A stretch of DNA of 11,101 nucleotides from Spirochaetaceae bacterium. GTDB taxonomy: Bacteria; Spirochaetota; Spirochaetia; Treponematales; Breznakiellaceae. Both the position numbers and the translations under genes were made by a program. The stretch lies in assembly GCA_031279965.1 (NCBI GenBank), contig JAITHM010000064.1, positions 1 through 11,101 of the forward strand, in the 5' to 3' direction. Below the pieces are notes generated by a model. It saw only the letters and a list, made by a program, of their open reading frames with translations, did not search any database and had not been told where the DNA came from. Each line of letters starts with the position of its first letter. Position 1 is the first letter of the stretch. This document shows positions 1-6,052 of this stretch, in pieces.

Positions 1-87
1 ACCGATATACTGACCAGCACACGCATGGCCATGATAAGAGACGGCAGCGCATAAATCATCTTCAAAACTGTGTTTTAGGGTAATCAT
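1..87 (-). CDS. FmdE-like protein, N-terminal fragment (runs off the window)
   Basis: A minus-strand frame opens with ATG at 87-85, 11 nt after the manC stop, and stays open for 29 codons to base 1. Residues 19-25 read HGHACAG, preceded by a hydrophobic/aromatic Ser-Tyr and followed by a short Gln-Tyr-Ile-Gly. This matches the His-Gly-His-x-Cys-x-Gly signature near the N-terminus of FmdE family proteins (named after the formylmethanofuran dehydrogenase operon). In that family the His and Cys are thought to bind metal. The exact role in bacteria is uncertain and no substrate can be named from a fragment. No good Shine-Dalgarno is visible, but the close spacing suggests co-transcription or reinitiation after manC. 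The family call rests on one short motif. Confidence 0.6.
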   Translation of the reverse strand, partial: MITLKHSFEDDLCAAVSYHGHACAGQYIG

Positions 88-98
88 GGTAGATACGC

Positions 99-1538
99 TT
101 ATGATTCAGACGACCGTTCAAAATCATCGGCAAGACGCTGAATATCATCTTCTCCCAAATATGCACCGATTTGTACTTCAATAACTTCGCAGGGAATTTT
201 TCCGTCGTTGGCAAGCCGGTGAACAGACGCTGTAGATATAAAGATGCTTTCACCTTCATGAACAAACTTTACGCTTTTGTTGCTTTCTTCTGATAATGGA
301 AAACATTCAATAGTTGCTGTTCCTCGTACAACAACCCAATGTTCACTTCGGTGCAAATGATACTGTAATGAAAGGCGTTTCCCCGGCAGCACAACAAGAC
401 GCTTTACTTTGTAGTGCCCTCCTTTTACAAGAACTTCATAACTGCCCCACGGACGGGAACTAAATGGCGCTTCGCAAACTTCATCATGATGCTTTTCTGA
501 AATGCCGGAAAGAAGTGTACGCAGATTTTGCGATGAATCACGCGCTGCGATAAAAAGCGCGTCACGTGTATCAACTACAAGCATATTTTGCAGATTGATT
601 CCCGCAATAAGCCGCCCGTCAGATTTAACAAGATTTCCGTTGCTGTTATGCAGTACCACATCACCTGTTAGTGCGTTGTCGTGTTCATCATGCGGTAAAT
701 TTTCGTAAACGGCATCCCAGGAACCGACATCAGACCAGATTGCCGCAAGGCGGACACAGGCGATATTTTTCGCGCGCTCCATGACAGCATAATCAATTGA
801 TATTGATGGCAGTTTGATAAATGCCTCTTCAATTGCCGCGCAATCTGCGTTTGCCGCGTCAAAAAGAACGGTGCTTTCGGGAAAATGCGTGTGATATGCA
901 GCAATGCCGTCTTTAAGTCTAAAACAAAAAATACCGGCGTTCCATACATATGTCCCCGCCTGAATATATTTTTGCGCGGCGGCTAAATCTGGTTTTTCGA
1001 CAAATGATTCAACATCGTACCAGTCGCCTTCACTGTGTTTTATCTTGATGTAGCCATAACCTGTCTCCGGCTTGTTGGGGTGAACGCCAAACGTTACAAG
1101 CTTACCGGCTGCGGCAGCGTTTTCGGCACACGCTACCGCAGCGGCAAATTCATCCGCGCCAATAATAAGCTGGTCACTTGGGCAGATAAGTACGGTATCA
1201 TCCTGATCTGCTCCCGCCTGGAGAAGACGGACAATTCCCAACGCGATTGCCGGAGCAGTATTGCGGCCTGAAGGTTCTTCAAATATTACATCGCCGTTCA
1301 TGCCAACTGCAGAGCACTGCTGACGAATCAGCGAATTCCATTTTTTTGATGCAATTATACGGAATAGTCCGTTTTCGCGTACAGAGAATTTCTTCATACG
1401 CTCAACTGTTTGTTGAAGCAAGGTTGGAGATTCTGCTGAATCCAAAATGGAAAGAAATTGTTTGGGAAGTTCCTCTCGTGAGGCTGGCCACAGGCGCGTC
1501 CCCGAACCTCCAGCCAAAATCAATACGTGTGTCCTCAT
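99..1538 (-). CDS. manC: Mannose-1-phosphate guanylyltransferase, with type II mannose-6-phosphate isomerase domain
   Basis: This 479-residue protein makes GDP-mannose from mannose-1-phosphate and GTP in the cytoplasm, feeding glycan synthesis. Residues 10-21 carry the nucleotidyltransferase signature GGSGTRLWPASR, followed by PKQFL (25-29); FVEKP lies at 179-183. The C-terminal cupin domain starts at RPWGSYE (362-368), continues with QYHLHRSEHW (392-401, probable metal ligands Gln392, His394, His396) and ends with the GEDDIQR stretch (462-468). This is the full two-domain ManC/AlgA architecture at about the usual length. Whether the isomerase half is active cannot be read from sequence, because many ManC proteins keep the domain but only show guanylyltransferase activity. 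GAGGG lies a few bases before the ATG. The 76-bp gap to the V-ATPase I gene upstream holds no clear terminator, so manC is probably read through from that operon. The neighbouring V-ATPase genes say nothing about its job. Confidence 0.94.
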   Translation of the reverse strand: MRTHVLILAGGSGTRLWPASREELPKQFLSILDSAESPTLLQQTVERMKKFSVRENGLFRIIASKKWNSLIRQQCSAVGMNGDVIFEEPSGRNTAPAIALGIVRLLQAGADQDDTVLICPSDQLIIGADEFAAAVACAENAAAAGKLVTFGVHPNKPETGYGYIKIKHSEGDWYDVESFVEKPDLAAAQKYIQAGTYVWNAGIFCFRLKDGIAAYHTHFPESTVLFDAANADCAAIEEAFIKLPSISIDYAVMERAKNIACVRLAAIWSDVGSWDAVYENLPHDEHDNALTGDVVLHNSNGNLVKSDGRLIAGINLQNMLVVDTRDALFIAARDSSQNLRTLLSGISEKHHDEVCEAPFSSRPWGSYEVLVKGGHYKVKRLVVLPGKRLSLQYHLHRSEHWVVVRGTATIECFPLSEESNKSVKFVHEGESIFISTASVHRLANDGKIPCEVIEVQIGAYLGEDDIQRLADDFERSSES

Positions 1539-1614
1539 ACCCTCAGATTAGACTACAATGTTCTCTTTGCCAAGATTGCCAAATTCCCGCAGCGGACTTC
1601 TTAAAAATCTGAAG

Positions 1615-3654
1615 TTATTTCTTTTTGACAAAGCGAAAGGGCGTATAGGTGGAACCGGTTTCCGTGAAGAATTTGCTGAAAAACTCATAATATTGCAGAC
1701 GGGTAACCTGAATGGCAACAATCATTCCTTCAAGAACGATGATTACAACATTCCCAAAAATTACAATAATTGCGCTCCAGAGAGTGCCGAGGACAACTTC
1801 GTGAACTTTATCGGCCATTGTCCAAATGATAAACGACAACACTGCATGCGACAGGGCAAAGGCGCCCACACGCAAAAAACTAACGGTATTTGAAATATAA
1901 CCAGAGAGTGTTTCAAGAATTTCTACAATTCCTTCAATAGCAAAAGCGAAAATCCCTTCGTGAAAAAGGGGGCGTTTTCTCGCGATAATACGCCAGATAA
2001 GCGGGCCAAATACGATGCAGCCAACAGGTGCGACAAGCATAATCATGTCAAAATTTCCAAATACAAAAGAATCACGCTGAATAAGAGCGCGGACAGCGAG
2101 CGAAACTGCATACCAAAAGAAAACAATTCCTGCCACTCCGTTTTTGGAAAAGAACGCCTTCTCCCAATGGTGAAGCGCACATTTATTCATGATATTAATG
2201 ATAAGTCCTATCGAATTTAAGATGATGCCCACAGCAATTGTGCAACCAAAAAAGGCAAATATCTTATCCATGTTATCTGCGTGGGGCATAAGATTGAGCA
2301 GGGTGCCGGTGGGTGTAATGCCCAGCGCCGCTCCGGGGGCGGTATGGGCTAAAAGACCGGTCAGCCATTCGGTTGGGCCGTGGAGAAGCTCCTCATTTGA
2401 AAACACACTTCCGTAAATAAGCCCGGTAATCATGGAGGCAACGCCAATTGCTTTAAGCGGTGCAGCAAAATGCCGGTGGTTTTCAAAACATTTAAGTGCT
2501 TTGTTCCCCGCAAGAAACCCCAGCACAAGAAGGACGAATCCTTGGCCTACATCGCCAAACATAATTGCAAACAAAAGGGTAAAAAAGAATGCGGTAATAG
2601 GGGTCGGATCAATTGCGCCGTACAAAGGCGCTCCGTAGGAAAACACAAGCGGTTCAAAAGACCGGGCAAAGCCGCCGTGACGAAGGCTTACAGGGATTTT
2701 TTCGCGGCCTTCGCGGACAGACGGTGCTTCCCACGCGTCAAAGCTGGAGACGGCAATACGCCCTCCGGTAAGCGCCTCCAGTTCTCCGACAAAACGCGAA
2801 ATTGTCCGTGCAGGGATCCAGCCGGTAAGAAGCCAGGCATTTTTGGTTGAAACAAGCTGTCCCTTTATGTCGTCGATAATGCCGGCAATAAAATAAGCAC
2901 TGTAAAGATTTTGAAGGGCGGCAGAAAAAGTTTCGCGGTACGAATTTTTGGTCGCTTCAATGCGGGAAAACACAGCGGGTAATTCGTCACGCCGTAATTG
3001 AAGGGCATTGACCATTTCGGATGGAGGTGTTTTAAGATTTTCAGGTATATGTACCGGGGTAAAATCCTGTTTTTTCAATTCAGTATCAAGGCTAAACCGC
3101 CCTTTTTTCGATGTGGCGATGACAACACCATCTCCTTCTTCACTTAAAGGAACCACAACAGCTCGCTCACCCATGTTTTTAAGGAGTTCAGTTTGTTTTT
3201 TGGGTTCAAGATGGCCGATTTTAAGGTTTAAAAAAGAAAATTGCTCAGAATCGTCAAGATGGTCAGAAATTTTTTCAAAGCCCTGTAAGGCTCTAAGCTG
3301 CTCGTCAATACGCTCTGACTCAAGTCTGGTATTGTATTCTTCATGTTCAAGGGCGCTGATTGCCGTGATGAGCGGCTGCAGGGCTGTATCTTCAGCTTCG
3401 CCGGCAGGTTCAATGGTCTCGCTCGGCTCAACAGGAAGCTCAACTTCAAGAAAGCGGGCACATTCTTTAATCTGATCCAGCCGTTCTCCGCGCCGCCTTA
3501 CCGCTTCCCGCTCTTCTTCATTACGTTCACGTTTGCCTTTTTCAGTATATGAAAACTGTAAAACGCCATACCGTCCTAAATATTTTATCACGTTATCGAC
3601 ATCCCGTTCCAATACGGTAATCTCGACCTGCTTCATTTTTTCTGGCCGTATCAT
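1615..3654 (-). CDS. atpI: V/A-type ATPase subunit I (stator, ion-channel 'a' subunit)
   Basis: A 679-residue membrane subunit that forms the stationary half of the ion channel against the rotating K ring. The N-terminal half (about 1-330) is a soluble arm with charged, coiled-coil-like stretches (about 40-65 and 100-125) that contacts the peripheral stalks. The C-terminal half is membrane-embedded. It begins at the family motif around DPTP (349-352), with FGDVGQG at 366-372, several hydrophobic segments, the ISNTVSFLRVGAFALSH stretch (587-603) and a closing EYYEFFSKFF-like helix near 655-663. Arg595 in SFLR is the expected conserved arginine that drives ion exchange. The length is normal for bacterial and archaeal I subunits. 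Its ATG overlaps the stop of the C-subunit gene by 4 nt (ATGA), with GGGAG seven bases upstream, so translation is coupled. The gene that usually follows it, the K proteolipid, is absent; manC follows instead. Confidence 0.96.
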   Translation of the reverse strand: MIRPEKMKQVEITVLERDVDNVIKYLGRYGVLQFSYTEKGKRERNEEEREAVRRRGERLDQIKECARFLEVELPVEPSETIEPAGEAEDTALQPLITAISALEHEEYNTRLESERIDEQLRALQGFEKISDHLDDSEQFSFLNLKIGHLEPKKQTELLKNMGERAVVVPLSEEGDGVVIATSKKGRFSLDTELKKQDFTPVHIPENLKTPPSEMVNALQLRRDELPAVFSRIEATKNSYRETFSAALQNLYSAYFIAGIIDDIKGQLVSTKNAWLLTGWIPARTISRFVGELEALTGGRIAVSSFDAWEAPSVREGREKIPVSLRHGGFARSFEPLVFSYGAPLYGAIDPTPITAFFFTLLFAIMFGDVGQGFVLLVLGFLAGNKALKCFENHRHFAAPLKAIGVASMITGLIYGSVFSNEELLHGPTEWLTGLLAHTAPGAALGITPTGTLLNLMPHADNMDKIFAFFGCTIAVGIILNSIGLIINIMNKCALHHWEKAFFSKNGVAGIVFFWYAVSLAVRALIQRDSFVFGNFDMIMLVAPVGCIVFGPLIWRIIARKRPLFHEGIFAFAIEGIVEILETLSGYISNTVSFLRVGAFALSHAVLSFIIWTMADKVHEVVLGTLWSAIIVIFGNVVIIVLEGMIVAIQVTRLQYYEFFSKFFTETGSTYTPFRFVKKK

Positions 3655-4637
3655 TGGGGCACTCCCATCATCTTAAGCGCGTCTTGCGCGGGAACATTCA
3701 GCCGCAGAGCTTCGGCAATACTGCACAACACCTGTTCTTCAAACTGTTTAAGCCTGATAAAACAAGCGGCTGTATCCAATGAAAAAGGCTGCCGGCGAAA
3801 ACTTTTACGGGTAAGATGATATAAATAAACGGCGGCGTTACTCTGAAAAGCACTGGGGCTGCACTTCCAATAGCTGTTTGGCTGTTCTTGATTAAGAAAG
3901 CCGGCGCGCCGCCAGGACAGCCAGTCAGGCCGGTGGTCAAGAGCAAAATCAAGACTTTTAAGCGCATCGCGTGCTAGAGAAGCGCTGCCTGGAGATGGTT
4001 TTTCGTCAATAAGGTAGTTCCGTACCGCCGCGCTGTCCATTGTAAAATATGTCCGGAGCCGCAATGCCCATACACAGTTTTTTAGGGCAATTTCTTCGTT
4101 AAGAATATACCGGAATGCGGGAAGTTCGCGGCGTTGAATCCGGCGAAGCCCGGCAAGAAGCATCGCATAATAATGCCTGTCGATACGAGTTTCGAGATCA
4201 GCTATGTCGCCGCGTTCAAGATCTTCTTTCAAAAGAAATTGATATTCAGTTCCTTTTAGCATACGCGAAATATCGGGATAGGCCGAAAAACAAATACTGG
4301 CGAAACGGCCCAGCGGAGTTTGTGACGGTAGTGGCAGACCGGCGCGATGCGCCGCAAGGGCATATTTAAGATCAGCACATTCATAACTTTTGATAAGATA
4401 GATAATAAATTCGGGCGGTTTAGGAAAGGCCTTAACAACAGAAAAAATTTCGCGGACATTTTTTGCGCGGAAGGCCTGCTCAAATCCAGATGAAGCCTTT
4501 GCGCTGCTCTCTCCGGTAAGCGTATAGAGTTCTTCAAGCGTTGTAATACCAGCACAACGGGCAAGCCGCCCCTCCACAAAAGACCGGGCAATGATGCCGC
4601 ACGCTTTAGCGTAGATAAAGGAGCGTTCCGCACCCAT
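3651..4637 (-). CDS. atpC: V/A-type ATPase subunit C (AC39/d-type rotor adaptor)
   Basis: This 328-residue, mostly helical protein resembles the V0D/AC39 family, which sits as a cap linking the central rotor shaft to the membrane K ring. Supporting features are an N-terminal Tyr-Ala-rich helix followed by a Thr-Leu-Glu-Glu-Leu repeat near 30-40, the EIALKNCVWALRLR segment at 182-195 (family position of the Asn/Arg-rich helix) and the C-terminal FIRLKQFEEQVLCSIAEAL helix at about 293-311. The frame is open to an ATG at 4712. The chosen ATG at 4637 has a perfect GGAGG at 4643-4647 five bases before it and starts 1 nt after the stop of the upstream gene; the longer start would overlap that gene by 74 nt. 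The family is fast-evolving and identity is weak, so the call relies on motif spacing and on sitting between a stalk-like subunit and subunit I. Confidence 0.85.
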   Translation of the reverse strand: MGAERSFIYAKACGIIARSFVEGRLARCAGITTLEELYTLTGESSAKASSGFEQAFRAKNVREIFSVVKAFPKPPEFIIYLIKSYECADLKYALAAHRAGLPLPSQTPLGRFASICFSAYPDISRMLKGTEYQFLLKEDLERGDIADLETRIDRHYYAMLLAGLRRIQRRELPAFRYILNEEIALKNCVWALRLRTYFTMDSAAVRNYLIDEKPSPGSASLARDALKSLDFALDHRPDWLSWRRAGFLNQEQPNSYWKCSPSAFQSNAAVYLYHLTRKSFRRQPFSLDTAACFIRLKQFEEQVLCSIAEALRLNVPAQDALKMMGVPQ

Positions 4638-4638
4638 A

Positions 4639-4950
4639 TTAGCCTCCGGCCTGTGCGAAATAATCCTGTGCAATGGCGGCAAACCGGGCAAGATTGGGCG
4701 GCGCATGTTCAAGTTTTACCCGTTGGGCATCAAGTTCAATCTGATAGGCAGATTCGATTTCGGCAAGCCGACGTTTATAGTCCTCTTCAAGTGCAGTATA
4801 CTCTTTGGTATAGGCTGAATCAAACTCATTTCGGCATACACGGTCATTTTCTGCGATGTGTGCTGCCGCTTCCTGCTGGGCACGCTCTACGATTTGAGCG
4901 GCGTTTTTTTCAACTTCTATAAGATGATGAAGGACAACCTGTTCATCCAT
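4639..4950 (-). CDS. Small coiled-coil V/A-type ATPase peripheral-stalk subunit (G/H type)
   Basis: This 103-residue protein has no membrane segment and is rich in Glu, Ala, Lys and Arg. A near-continuous helix from about residue 5 to 80 shows heptad-like hydrophobic spacing (for example VLHHLIEVEKNAAQIVERAQ near the start). That is the form of the subunit called G in Thermus or H in archaea, which pairs with subunit E to make the peripheral stalk. The short tail rich in Pro and Ala (from about 82) is not typical of the coiled coil. The frame can start at TTG 4956, but the ATG at 4950 is preferred, with GAGG nine bases upstream. It overlaps the ptsN stop by 8 nt and ends 1 nt before the C-subunit ATG, so it belongs to the same translational unit. 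Coiled coils are low-information, and the assignment depends largely on the neighbours. Confidence 0.72.
   Translation of the reverse strand: MDEQVVLHHLIEVEKNAAQIVERAQQEAAAHIAENDRVCRNEFDSAYTKEYTALEEDYKRRLAEIESAYQIELDAQRVKLEHAPPNLARFAAIAQDYFAQAGG
4643..4647 (-). promoter_or_regulatory. Shine-Dalgarno that fixes the V-ATPase C start
   Basis: GGAGG on the minus strand lies five bases before the ATG at 4637 and inside the last codons of the upstream stalk-subunit gene, whose stop (4641-4639) falls between the site and the start. This supports a 328-residue product instead of a 353-residue one. Confidence 0.8.
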
Positions 4951-5419
4951 CCCCAAACGCCTCAGAATCCTCGTATTTAGTTAAAATTACTGAAATTTCT
5001 TGCGCTGTTCGTGCTCCAGTTACATCCTGATAAAATTGCGGGTTCCGCAAAAAATTCGCCATTCGCTGAAGGAGATGGAGATGATGTTCTGCCTCAACAG
5101 GCGGCGCAAGCAGCATCAACACAAGATGAACCGGCTTACCATCCAGAGAGTCATAGTCGATTCCTTTTTTCGAAATGCCGAGTACACCAAATACATTTTT
5201 GACGGCTGCCGACTTGCCGTGCGGAATTGCAATGCCATTTTGAATGCCCGTTGACATTTTTGCTTCACGCTCTCGCAATGCCGCAAGTACTTCTTCGCGC
5301 ACATTGAGCTTGGTAACACGGCAGAAATGATCGACCATTTCCTCGAATACTTCTTCTTTGTCGTCAGCCTGCAAATCATCAATAATGAATTCAGGTAAAA
5401 AAACTTCGCTTAACAACAT
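4943..5419 (-). CDS. ptsN: PTS EIIA domain protein, nitrogen-regulatory type
   Basis: A 158-residue cytoplasmic single-domain EIIA of the fructose/Ntr family. The phospho-acceptor histidine is His67 (ATG numbering) in the GIAIPHG motif, preceded by the usual REREAKMSTGIQNG stretch. The protein ends with the LLQRMANFLRNP helix and a short tail. Without an attached EIIB or EIIC, this family acts in regulation, changing its partners according to phosphorylation passed from EI and HPr-type carriers. The ATG at 5419 has GGAG six bases upstream and is preferred to an in-frame TTG at 5425. The 83-bp gap to secG contains no convincing promoter. The stop overlaps the start of the V-ATPase stalk gene by 8 nt, so PtsN and the ATPase subunits are made from one message. 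A functional link between the two is inference only. Confidence 0.93.
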   Translation of the reverse strand: MLLSEVFLPEFIIDDLQADDKEEVFEEMVDHFCRVTKLNVREEVLAALREREAKMSTGIQNGIAIPHGKSAAVKNVFGVLGISKKGIDYDSLDGKPVHLVLMLLAPPVEAEHHLHLLQRMANFLRNPQFYQDVTGARTAQEISVILTKYEDSEAFGDG

Positions 5420-5502
5420 GATCAACTCCGAAATACCGAAACTTCAATTTTACTGTTTCCAAATCGAATTTTCTTGTTAAAATTTCCCGTACAAACCTTC
5501 TT

Positions 5503-5946
5503 TTATTCACTTACAACCGGTTCTGCCCCGTTTGCCGGAGGAACAGAAACCGGCACGTCAGGAACTTCGCTGAACGAACTGTCCACCGCCGCCGGCTCTT
5601 CTGGCCCACGGTCTGCCGCCGCATCTTTCGGTTCAAACACCTTAAGATCGGTATTCTGCTCTGTTTGAGGTATAAGCCGCCGCCCAGCTTCCTCAACACT
5701 ACGGTCATCGGCGGGTGTCCTATTCAGCATAGCCAGACTAAAGCTCAGAATAAAGAACAAAGCCCCCAGTACTGAGGAGGTTTTAGAGAGTATATTACCC
5801 GAGCGTGCCCCAAATGCCGACGAACTCCCTCCCGCAAACACACCACCCAAACTGTCACCTTCTTCATTCTGAACCAAAACCAGAAGAATCAGCAACACCG
5901 AAACTATGATAAAAAGCACCAGTAAAAAGATACTTAAAACATTCAT
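5503..5946 (-). CDS. secG: Preprotein translocase subunit SecG with long C-terminal tail
   Basis: SecG is the accessory membrane subunit of the SecYEG channel. The first transmembrane segment spans about residues 4-25. It is followed by the family loop LVQNEEGDSLGGVFAGGSSS (roughly 24-43), with the Gly/Ser-rich FGARSG turn, and a second transmembrane segment at about 56-74. Residues 75-147 form an additional tail rich in Asp, Glu, Pro and Ala, with no membrane segment; many SecG proteins end soon after the second segment. From known SecG topology (both ends outside) the tail should be periplasmic. GGGAG lies six bases before the ATG. The gene follows cysS after a structured 106-bp gap that has a candidate promoter. 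Confidence 0.93.
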   Translation of the reverse strand: MNVLSIFLLVLFIIVSVLLILLVLVQNEEGDSLGGVFAGGSSSAFGARSGNILSKTSSVLGALFFILSFSLAMLNRTPADDRSVEEAGRRLIPQTEQNTDLKVFEPKDAAADRGPEEPAAVDSSFSEVPDVPVSVPPANGAEPVVSE

Positions 5947-5956
5947 AAAAGCTCCC

Positions 5957-5981
5957 TTTTTTTACTTTATCATTTTTTTAC
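5957..5981. repeat. Paired 7-nt A-tracts upstream of secG
   Basis: On the minus strand the nine-base unit GTAAAAAAA occurs twice with a 16-base period (plus-strand positions 5973-5981 and 5957-5965), separated by TGATAAA. The copies lie in the candidate -10 region and leader of secG, just before the GGGAG ribosome binding site. Such tracts can raise promoter or ribosome access and are prone to slippage. Neither effect can be shown from one sequence. Confidence 0.8.
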
Positions 5982-6004
5982 ATCATCGTAAACCCACCTG
6001 ACAA
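5975..6004 (-). promoter_or_regulatory. Candidate sigma-70 promoter for secG
   Basis: Reading the minus strand, TTGTCA (6004-5999, 5 of 6 to the -35 consensus) is followed after 18 bases by TAAAAA (5980-5975, 4 of 6 to the -10 consensus). Transcription would start near 5968, about 22 bases before the secG ATG. The -35 box lies inside the hairpin at 5993-6020, so if both are real the structure belongs to read-through transcripts from cysS, not to the secG-only message. Matches of this quality occur by chance in AT-rich DNA. Confidence 0.3.
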
Positions 6005-6050
6005 GGGCTCAGGGAGTGGGAGGTCTCTGTCCGCCGGAAACAGCGGGTTT
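5990..6050 (-). promoter_or_regulatory. Structured RNA-like element between cysS and secG
   Basis: Starting two bases after the cysS stop, the minus-strand transcript can form hairpin B at 6046-6031 (CCGCTG, loop TTTC, CGGCGG; 6 bp with one G-U). It can also form hairpin A at 6020-5993 (CCCAC with GTGGG, a 3-nt bulge, then CTGA with TCAG around a 7-nt loop; 9 bp). An alternative 8-bp closing stem pairs AAACCCGC (6050-6043) with GTGGGTTT (5997-5990) and would break both hairpins. The non-Watson-Crick pairs are G-U on the minus strand but A-C mismatches on the plus strand, which favours the minus strand as the RNA. Hairpin A is followed only by TTTAC, a poor uridine tract, so it is not a good intrinsic terminator. 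Possible roles are cysS 3' end protection or processing, or control of secG. It matches no known riboswitch class that I recognise. Confidence 0.5.
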
Positions 6051-6052
6051 AA

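Noticed and set aside
1..59. Minus-strand frame starting ATG at 59 and giving a hydrophobic N-terminus at the window edge
   Set aside because: The overlapping frame from ATG 87 carries the HGHxCxG motif and is better spaced after manC, so this one is taken as a shadow.
1545..1573. Promoter-like TTGGCA, 17-base spacer, TAATCT before manC
   Set aside because: The start point would fall on the manC ATG and make its good GAGGG ribosome site useless; the -10 match is only 3 of 6. The tandem TTGGCAA copies that suggest it are short.
3008..3475. Long plus-strand open frame (155 codons) opposite the V-ATPase I gene, with others opposite manC and cysS
   Set aside because: They are antisense to well-supported genes, low in complexity (Ser/Arg-rich) and lack ribosome sites, as expected of shadow frames.
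5993..6020. Hairpin between cysS and secG as an intrinsic terminator
   Set aside because: It is followed by only three T residues (TTTAC) on the minus strand and by AGGTCTCT on the plus strand, so neither direction has a proper U-tract.
5990..6050. Small SRP RNA (4.5S) or T-box leader
   Set aside because: The conserved SRP tetraloop region and the T-box sequence are both absent. The element also lies after cysS, not before it.
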